From Deltaproteobacteria bacterium (lineage in GTDB: Bacteria > Desulfobacterota > Dissulfuribacteria > Dissulfuribacterales > S140-46): DNA of 11,571 nt. Where the stretch lies: positions 1-11,571 of the forward strand of contig WFVQ01000039.1 in the NCBI GenBank assembly GCA_015491585.1. Reading direction: 5' to 3'. Positions within the stretch are counted from its first letter, which is position 1. Each line of letters opens with the position of its first letter. The position numbers were made by a program, and so were the translations under genes. The notes beneath the pieces were generated by a model. It made no database searches. It saw only the letters and a program-made list of their open reading frames with translations, and was not told the DNA's origin. Shown piece by piece: positions 6,605 to 11,571 of the stretch.

Positions 6605-7698
6605 TATCTCCGCTCCTTTTTCACGGTTTCGAGAATTATCCCCGCGATCTTCGACGCTGCTCCGGCAATCCCCATTTTCTTAGCATTTTGCCTCATGCGG
6701 GCCAGCCTGTCAGGATCAGACAGCAATTCCTGGAGCAGTGAGGCGAATCTCACGGCCCCTGTCTCCTCCTCCCGGCACACGAGAGCCGCGCCCCGGGATT
6801 CGAGGACCCGGGCGTTCTTGTCCTGATGGTCCCCTGCAGCCGCCGGGAAGGGTATGAGAACAGAGGGTTTGCCAAGGACGGTGAGCTCGGCGATGGTACT
6901 GGCTCCGGCGCGGCAGACCACGAGGTCTGCCCAGTTGTAGGCATGGGCCATGTCGGTGATGAATGGGACGACCGTTGCCTTGATCGGGGTGGAATCATAC
7001 TTCTCCTTGACTTCATCTATATCCGCTCGTCCGCTCTGGTGCAACACCTCTATCTCCATGCCCGATTGGGCCACCAGCACTAGGGCCGAACTTACCAGAG
7101 TGTTGATGCCTCTTGCTCCCTGGCTGCCTCCCATGACCAGGATGCGCTTGGCGGTTCCTGATGGGCGGTCCAGCCCCCCGGACAACAGCGACGGCCTGAC
7201 CGGATTCCCGGTGACCACGGTCTTGCCAGGAGGAAAGTGGGCAACTGTCTCTTCGAAGCTGACGCAGATCCTTTTGGCGAACCTGGCGGCCATGCGGTTG
7301 GCCAGTCCTGGCACCAGATTCTGCTCATGTAGCACAGCGGGCCTTCCAGTGAGCCAGGCCGCCATGACCACCGGCCCGGAGACATATCCACCCAGGCCCA
7401 CCACTACGTCGGGACCGAAGCGCCGCAGCATGCCGGTGGCCCTTGCCAGAGGAAAGGGGAGGTGGAGAAAGGATGCGGTGAGCTGGGAGAAGGAGGTTCC
7501 GCTCAGGGGCCTGACCTCTAACACCTTGTACTCCCACTCCCTGTCCATGAGAGCCTCTTTTTCCACCGGCCTTCCAGTGCCAATCCACTGGATCACACAC
7601 GGAGTCCGTTCCGCCACCGCCTCTGCTATGGCGATGCCGGGAAAGACGTGACCGCCGGTCCCGCCGCCCGCTATAGTCATCCTGAGCGCCCTATCCAC
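6604..7698 (-). CDS. murG: UDP-GlcNAc:lipid I N-acetylglucosaminyltransferase MurG
   Basis: A GT-B glycosyltransferase on the inner face of the cytoplasmic membrane that converts lipid I to lipid II. It has 364 residues from the GTG at 7698. The glycine loop GGGTGGH is at 11-17, GLGGYVSGP at 101-109, HEQN at 124-127, GNPVR at 164-168, and the second glycine loop GGSQGA at 190-195. The donor-binding CRAGASTIAEL is at 262-272, and PFPAAAGDHQDKNA (283-296) completes the site. I chose GTG 7698 because GGAGG lies 6 nt upstream. The ATG at 7680 (358 residues) is the alternative and has only AGGG in front. From the GTG the gene overlaps murD by 8 nt. In most relatives ftsW sits between murD and murG; here nothing does. 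The open frame above the GTG is read-through of murD DNA, not coding sequence. Confidence 0.95.
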   Translation of the reverse strand: MDRALRMTIAGGGTGGHVFPGIAIAEAVAERTPCVIQWIGTGRPVEKEALMDREWEYKVLEVRPLSGTSFSQLTASFLHLPFPLARATGMLRRFGPDVVVGLGGYVSGPVVMAAWLTGRPAVLHEQNLVPGLANRMAARFAKRICVSFEETVAHFPPGKTVVTGNPVRPSLLSGGLDRPSGTAKRILVMGGSQGARGINTLVSSALVLVAQSGMEIEVLHQSGRADIDEVKEKYDSTPIKATVVPFITDMAHAYNWADLVVCRAGASTIAELTVLGKPSVLIPFPAAAGDHQDKNARVLESRGAALVCREEETGAVRFASLLQELLSDPDRLARMRQNAKKMGIAGAASKIAGIILETVKKERR

Positions 7699-9163
7699 AA
7701 ACTGCCTCCACCGCCCTCCTGAACGCCTCCCCCCGTTCACGGTAATCCTTGTAGAGGTCGAAGCTGGCGCAGGCCGGCGACAGGAGAATGGTTCCCCGTC
7801 CCTTTGCCAGGGATAGCGCCAGCGAAACAGCCTCCCGCATGGTGGCGTCTCCGTCTCCACCCCTTGCCCTCCGGCACTCCACGCGGCCGGCCAGAACCCT
7901 TCTGAGTGGCTCCGCCTCCTCCCCAATGAGCACGGCGCCATGTAGAAGCCCCCGGGCCGCGGCATGGGCGAGCCGGTCGTAGACCTCTCCCTTGCCGCGG
8001 CCTCCAAGTATTGCGAATACCGGCGGGGGCAAGGTTTCCAAGGCAGCGAGTGTTGCCGCCACATTAGTGGCCTTGGAGTCGTCTATGAAGCGTATTCCGC
8101 CGTTCACAGCCACGATCTCCATGCGGTGTGACAGGCCCTTGAAGCTCCTGATGCCTTCCTGTACGGCCTCCTGCCTGGCGCCAGCCAGCCTTGCGCACAA
8201 TATGGCTGCGGCCAGATTGGACCGGTTGTGGAGGCCCAGCAGGGGCCAGCCGTCCAGTTCGTAACGCTCCCTGGTGCCTTGGTGCCACACCAGCTCCAGG
8301 GTGTCCTGGTCCATGAACCAGGCGCCCGGTGTCTCGCGGCGAACCGGCCCTTTAGCACCTTCTGGCGCCAAGGAGGTGAGGCTCTCGAAATAGAGGCGTC
8401 CGGCCTCTCCTGCTCCATTCCAGAAATCCAGCCCCCTGTCGCTGTGGGGAAGCACGGCCCAGCAGGAGCGGTCCTGGAAGCGGAGCATAGCGGCCTTGCT
8501 CTCTCCATAGGCATCTATGGATGGATATCGGTCGAGGTGGTCATAGGCCAGGTTTAGAAGTAGGGCGACATCGAACCGCGGCCAATGCTTCTTCCCCTTG
8601 AGTGCCGAAGCGCTGCCTGGAAAGGTGTCCAGCTGGAAGCTGCTTACCTCGACTACTGCGACCGTGTCCGGCCCATTGTGCTTCATCAAGGCGAGGAGGG
8701 GTGGAGCGCAGTTTCCGCCGGTCACGTGGGGTATCCCCCCGGTCTCCAGAAGATGGGATATGAGCTTTGTGGTGGTGGTCTTGCCATTGGTTCCGGTTAT
8801 CCCCACCACCGGTCCGGTCCAGAATGCCACACCCAGTGCCAGCTCACCCATGACCTCGGTACCGCCCCGCCTGGCAGCCTGGAAGAGCGGCGAGTCTGTC
8901 GGTATGCCAGGGCTTGGGACCAGCAGGTCCGCGGCCTCTACCATAGAGAGGTCGTGGCCGCCGTGATCAATCGTTATCCCCTCCCTTTTGCATGTCTCCA
9001 CTATCTCTTCATCCCACTGGGAGAGGGGGACGGTGTCGCTGAGGACCACATGCTCCGCGCCCATATTCCGTGCCCACGACGCGGCTGCTCGGCCGGACAG
9101 GCCTGCTCCGGCCACGAAGACCTTTTTCCACGGCAGCTTCAGCGCATCCGATCCCGCGGGCAA
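7691..9163 (-). CDS. murD: UDP-N-acetylmuramoylalanine--D-glutamate ligase MurD
   Basis: A cytoplasmic ATP-dependent ligase that adds D-glutamate to UDP-MurNAc-L-Ala. It has 490 residues, longer than E. coli MurD (438). The N-terminal nucleotide domain has VAGAGLSGRA (17-26). The P-loop GTNGKTTTT is at 124-132, EVSSFQL at 172-178, and YDHLDRY (207-213) carries the conserved His209. Lys223 is at the carbamylated-lysine position. HNRSN is at 312-316, DDSKATN at 361-367, and SPACASFDLYKDYRERG at 462-478. Two oddities stand out. About ten extra residues follow SSFQL (around 181-193, PGSASALKGKKH), and LNLAYDH replaces the usual LNxxPDH. The start is a TTG with a perfect AAGGAGG 5 nt upstream and no in-frame ATG nearby. 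The gene begins 13 nt after mraY and runs into murG. Confidence 0.96.
   Translation of the reverse strand: MPAGSDALKLPWKKVFVAGAGLSGRAAASWARNMGAEHVVLSDTVPLSQWDEEIVETCKREGITIDHGGHDLSMVEAADLLVPSPGIPTDSPLFQAARRGGTEVMGELALGVAFWTGPVVGITGTNGKTTTTKLISHLLETGGIPHVTGGNCAPPLLALMKHNGPDTVAVVEVSSFQLDTFPGSASALKGKKHWPRFDVALLLNLAYDHLDRYPSIDAYGESKAAMLRFQDRSCWAVLPHSDRGLDFWNGAGEAGRLYFESLTSLAPEGAKGPVRRETPGAWFMDQDTLELVWHQGTRERYELDGWPLLGLHNRSNLAAAILCARLAGARQEAVQEGIRSFKGLSHRMEIVAVNGGIRFIDDSKATNVAATLAALETLPPPVFAILGGRGKGEVYDRLAHAAARGLLHGAVLIGEEAEPLRRVLAGRVECRRARGGDGDATMREAVSLALSLAKGRGTILLSPACASFDLYKDYRERGEAFRRAVEAVCG
7699..7709 (-). promoter_or_regulatory. Shine-Dalgarno supporting a GTG start for murG
   Basis: GGAGG at 7705-7709, followed by a 6-nt spacer, precedes GTG 7698 inside the last codons of murD. 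This is a better site than the AGGG before ATG 7680. Both starts give the conserved TIAGGGTGGH N-terminus, so the choice changes only six residues. Confidence 0.6.
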
Positions 9164-9176
9164 GGTTTCCTCCTTC
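9164..9176 (-). promoter_or_regulatory. Shine-Dalgarno supporting a TTG start for murD
   Basis: AAGGAGG at 9169-9175 begins one base after the mraY stop and lies 5 nt from TTG 9163. It fills almost the whole intergenic gap, so the rare TTG start is well supported. Confidence 0.8.
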
Positions 9177-10256
9177 CTATCTCAGTTTGAGGGTGCTCAC
9201 GGCCAGGAGGCCGAGGAGCACGGACACGATCCAGAAACGCACTATCACCTTGGGCTCAGGTATGTCCTTGAGCTCGAAGTGGTGGTGCAGGGGCGCCATC
9301 CTGAAGATACGTTTCCCGCCGGTGGCCTTGAAATAGCCGACCTGAAGCATCACCGAAAGCGCCTCCGCCACGAACACACCGCCCACCAGGGCCAGGAGTA
9401 TCTCCTGCTTTGTGATGACCGCCACGATACCCAGGGCCCCGCCGAGAGAGAGGGAGCCCACGTCACCCATGAAGATCTCGGCGGGATGGGCATTGTACCA
9501 GAGGAAGCCCAGGCCCGCCCCCACCATTGCACCGCAGAACACGGCGATCTCTCCGGCGCCTGGAATATAGGGTATCTGGAGGTATGAGGCCAGTCCCTTG
9601 TGGCCGGTCAGATAGCTGAAGAGGACATAGACGCTGGCGGCGATTATGAACGGCCCGATGGCGAGCCCGTCGAGGCCGTCGGTGAGGTTCACGGCATTGG
9701 ACGAACCCACTACCACCAGGACAGCGAACAGGATGTAGAGGGTGCCCAGGTCTGGATGGATATTCTTGAAGAAGGGGAGATTCAGGGTGGGGTCGTAGGG
9801 GCTCTTCCAGAAGAGCATGGCAAGGGCCGCTGCCACTGCGAGGGACTGCCAGAAGAGCTTCCATTTGCCTGGCAGGCCGCGGGAGTTGCCCTTTCGTATC
9901 TTGGCAAGATCGTCGTAGAGGCCGATTGCGGCAAAAGCCAGAAGTATGAACAGGGACGTCCAGATGTACAGATTGGCCAGATCGGCCCACAGCAGGGTGG
10001 AGACCGCTATCGAACCCACGATGAGAATGCCCCCCATGCTGGGGGTGCCCGCCTTCTCCAGGTGGCGTTCCGGTCCATCGTCCCTTATCACTTGCCCCAT
10101 CTGGAGCTGGCGCATCTTCCTTATGAACCAGGGTCCAAGGAAGAAAGTCAGGCCGCCTGCGGTGACAGCGGCATAGATGGTACGGAACGTGATGTACTTG
10201 AAGACGTTGAAGAGGAGAAAATACTCCTTGAGGGGATAGAGGAGATGATAAAGCAC
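9177..10256 (-). CDS. mraY: Phospho-N-acetylmuramoyl-pentapeptide-transferase MraY
   Basis: A polytopic inner-membrane enzyme that moves phospho-MurNAc-pentapeptide from UDP to undecaprenyl phosphate, making lipid I. It has 359 residues, close to E. coli's 360, and about ten hydrophobic helices. GQVIRDDGPERHLEKAGTPS (from 54) is the cytoplasmic loop 1 signature. The Asp pair is in GLYDDLAK (112-119, D115 and D116). NAVNLTDGLDG is at 187-197, the catalytic MGDVGS at 263-268, and the triple-His APLHHHFE at 321-328. The N-terminus MLYHLLYPL and end VSTLKLR are proteobacterial in style. The start is a GTG that shares one base with the murF stop (TAGTG); GGAGG lies 7 nt upstream. No active-site residue is missing. 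Confidence 0.97.
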   Translation of the reverse strand: MLYHLLYPLKEYFLLFNVFKYITFRTIYAAVTAGGLTFFLGPWFIRKMRQLQMGQVIRDDGPERHLEKAGTPSMGGILIVGSIAVSTLLWADLANLYIWTSLFILLAFAAIGLYDDLAKIRKGNSRGLPGKWKLFWQSLAVAAALAMLFWKSPYDPTLNLPFFKNIHPDLGTLYILFAVLVVVGSSNAVNLTDGLDGLAIGPFIIAASVYVLFSYLTGHKGLASYLQIPYIPGAGEIAVFCGAMVGAGLGFLWYNAHPAEIFMGDVGSLSLGGALGIVAVITKQEILLALVGGVFVAEALSVMLQVGYFKATGGKRIFRMAPLHHHFELKDIPEPKVIVRFWIVSVLLGLLAVSTLKLR

Positions 10257-11571
10257 TAACGTCCCTCCTGATTCACGAGAAGATCCCTGACAGCCTCCAG
10301 GCCAACCGCCCTTGAGCCCTTTATGAGTACGTCTGCGTCCCGAAGCCGCGACAGGTTTTCTGGATCCGAGAGCCAGTCCAGCAGCTCATGGGTTTCGCTG
10401 AAGTGCACCACGTTGTGCCTCTCCATGCCTGCCTCGATCGCTGCCTTGGCCGCTGCCTCGGCTTCTTGGCCCACGGTTATGAGGAGGTGGAGGAGAGAAG
10501 CCGCTGATTTACCCAGGTCAGCATGGAGATCATGGGATTCGCCACCCAGTTCCTTCATCTCTCCCAGCACCGCCACCTTCTTTTCATGTCTTCCCCAAGC
10601 GGTCAAGGTCTCCAGGCCTTCGCGCATGGAGGCAGGATTCGCATTGTACGAGTCGTCGAGGAGCCAGAGCGATGGGAGTGGTATTGGGCAGAGCCTGCCC
10701 GTCACGGGCCGGACCGCCGCGAGGCCGTCTGCCACGGCGCCGCCACTGCTTCCAACCGCCAGCGCAGCCGCTGCAGCGGCCAGGGCGTTCTGGACCGAGC
10801 TCCTGCCCACCAGGCTCAAGCATACCTGGAGCCGCTCCCCCTTGTAGAGCATCTCAATCTCTGTTCCGCTGGGAGTGGGCTTGAAACCCATGCAGGCCAC
10901 ATCCGCATCCTTCCTTTTCACGGAGAATGTGACCGTCTTTCCAGCGCCCCACGGGGCTGAGATCAACGGATCGTCGAGATTCACCACACAGGTGCCATCT
11001 GAAGAGAGACCTTGCCAGATCGCGTTCTTCTCGGCAGCAACCTGGTCCAGGCCCCCGAGGCCTTCGAGGTGGGCCGGCTGTATGTTGGTGATCAGGGCCA
11101 CGTCAGGGGCGGCCATCTTGGAGAGCCGCCCTATCTCTCCTGGACGGTTGGTGCCCATCTCCACCACGGCCACCTGCTCCAGTGGGGAGAGTTTCAACAA
11201 GGTGAGGGGAACTCCAACGAGGTTGTTATGGTTCCCGAACGTCTTCAGCACAGGGACATCCTGGGCTATTATGGCCGCTGCCATCTCCTTGGTCGTAGTC
11301 TTTCCGCATGAGCCGGTCACGGCGACAATTACTGGATCCAGCCTCTTGCGGTACCACGAGGCCATATCTCCCAGGGCTGTCAGGGTGTCGTGCACGGCTA
11401 TCAGCGGTATGCCCAGGGAGCCGCTTCCGGCCTGTGCGAGCCACCCCTTCTCGACCATGACAGCCGCAGCCCCAGTCTTCACGGCCGCGGCCACGTAGTC
11501 GTGGCCATCGAACCGCTCACCGCGCAGGGCCACGAAGAGCTGTCCCTCCTGGACGGAACGGGAGTCGGTGG
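10256..11571 (-). CDS. murF: UDP-N-acetylmuramoyl-tripeptide--D-alanyl-D-alanine ligase MurF, 5' end cut by window edge
   Basis: A cytoplasmic ATP-dependent ligase that adds D-Ala-D-Ala to the UDP-MurNAc tripeptide, the last cytoplasmic step. In this window 437 residues are visible. The frame stays open to the edge and begins with TDSRSVQEGQLFVALRGERF, the conserved end of the UMP-binding region, so roughly 20-40 N-terminal residues are missing. Further motifs are the P-loop TGSCGKTTTKEM, TFGNHNNLVGVPLTLL, VVEMGTNRPGEIG, NIQPAHLEG, LLDDSYNANPASM and the closing LIKGSRAVGLE. A GTG at 11533 is inside the conserved sequence and is not the start. murE, which normally precedes murF, would lie outside the window. 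The gene leads the visible operon and overlaps mraY by one base. Confidence 0.96.
   Translation of the reverse strand, partial: TDSRSVQEGQLFVALRGERFDGHDYVAAAVKTGAAAVMVEKGWLAQAGSGSLGIPLIAVHDTLTALGDMASWYRKRLDPVIVAVTGSCGKTTTKEMAAAIIAQDVPVLKTFGNHNNLVGVPLTLLKLSPLEQVAVVEMGTNRPGEIGRLSKMAAPDVALITNIQPAHLEGLGGLDQVAAEKNAIWQGLSSDGTCVVNLDDPLISAPWGAGKTVTFSVKRKDADVACMGFKPTPSGTEIEMLYKGERLQVCLSLVGRSSVQNALAAAAAALAVGSSGGAVADGLAAVRPVTGRLCPIPLPSLWLLDDSYNANPASMREGLETLTAWGRHEKKVAVLGEMKELGGESHDLHADLGKSAASLLHLLITVGQEAEAAAKAAIEAGMERHNVVHFSETHELLDWLSDPENLSRLRDADVLIKGSRAVGLEAVRDLLVNQEGR
10257..10268 (-). promoter_or_regulatory. Shine-Dalgarno supporting a GTG start for mraY
   Basis: GGAGG at 10264-10268, inside the last codons of murF, lies 7 nt from GTG 10256. 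The GTG start overlaps the murF stop by one base, an arrangement typical of translational coupling. Confidence 0.75.

Noticed and set aside
7699..8064. The murG frame stays open far upstream, which could be read as an N-terminal extension of about 120 residues.
   Set aside because: It lies entirely within murD coding DNA, shows no MurG-like or other recognisable sequence, and the conserved glycine loop begins just after the GTG at 7698.

Overview
The window is a bacterial division and cell wall (dcw) gene cluster. Every confident gene lies on the minus strand, so transcription runs from high to low coordinates. In transcription order the genes are murF (5' end cut by the window edge), mraY, murD, murG, murC, murB, ftsQ, ftsA and ftsZ, followed by a small DUF3592-like membrane protein gene and a low-GC end carrying part of a PIN-domain (VapC-like) gene.

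The organism is probably a Gram-negative, fairly GC-rich deltaproteobacterium in the broad sense (Desulfobacterota and relatives). My reasons are the gene order murC-murB-ftsQ-ftsA-ftsZ, a proteobacterial-type MraY, an FtsZ ending in LEIPTFLRKKAD, and hand-counted samples of the cluster at about 63% GC. This placement comes from family resemblance, not from a search.

Layout: (1) 3.4-11.6 kb holds the peptidoglycan precursor genes plus ftsQ. They are packed with 1-nt or 8-nt overlaps and gaps of 3-13 nt, which points to one operon with translational coupling. MurB and MurC make and extend UDP-MurNAc, MurD and MurF add D-Glu and D-Ala-D-Ala, MraY makes lipid I, and MurG makes lipid II. (2) 1.0-3.4 kb holds ftsA and ftsZ, which build the cytokinetic ring; FtsQ links that ring to the periplasmic division machinery. 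(3) 0.43-1.0 kb holds an 80-nt spacer with a hairpin, then the DUF3592-like gene. (4) 1-428 is about 40% GC. It holds a PIN-domain gene that runs off the edge, a possible promoter, and remnant-like sequence.

The main points for a second look are the absence of ftsW between murD and murG, the abrupt compositional boundary near 450-480, and the apparently degraded first catalytic motif of the PIN protein, which has no recognisable antitoxin beside it. Several starts are non-ATG (mraY GTG, murD TTG, probably murG GTG), and each has a strong Shine-Dalgarno. I found no convincing new biological system; most of the window is a conserved housekeeping cluster. No tRNA, rRNA, CRISPR array or insertion sequence was recognised.
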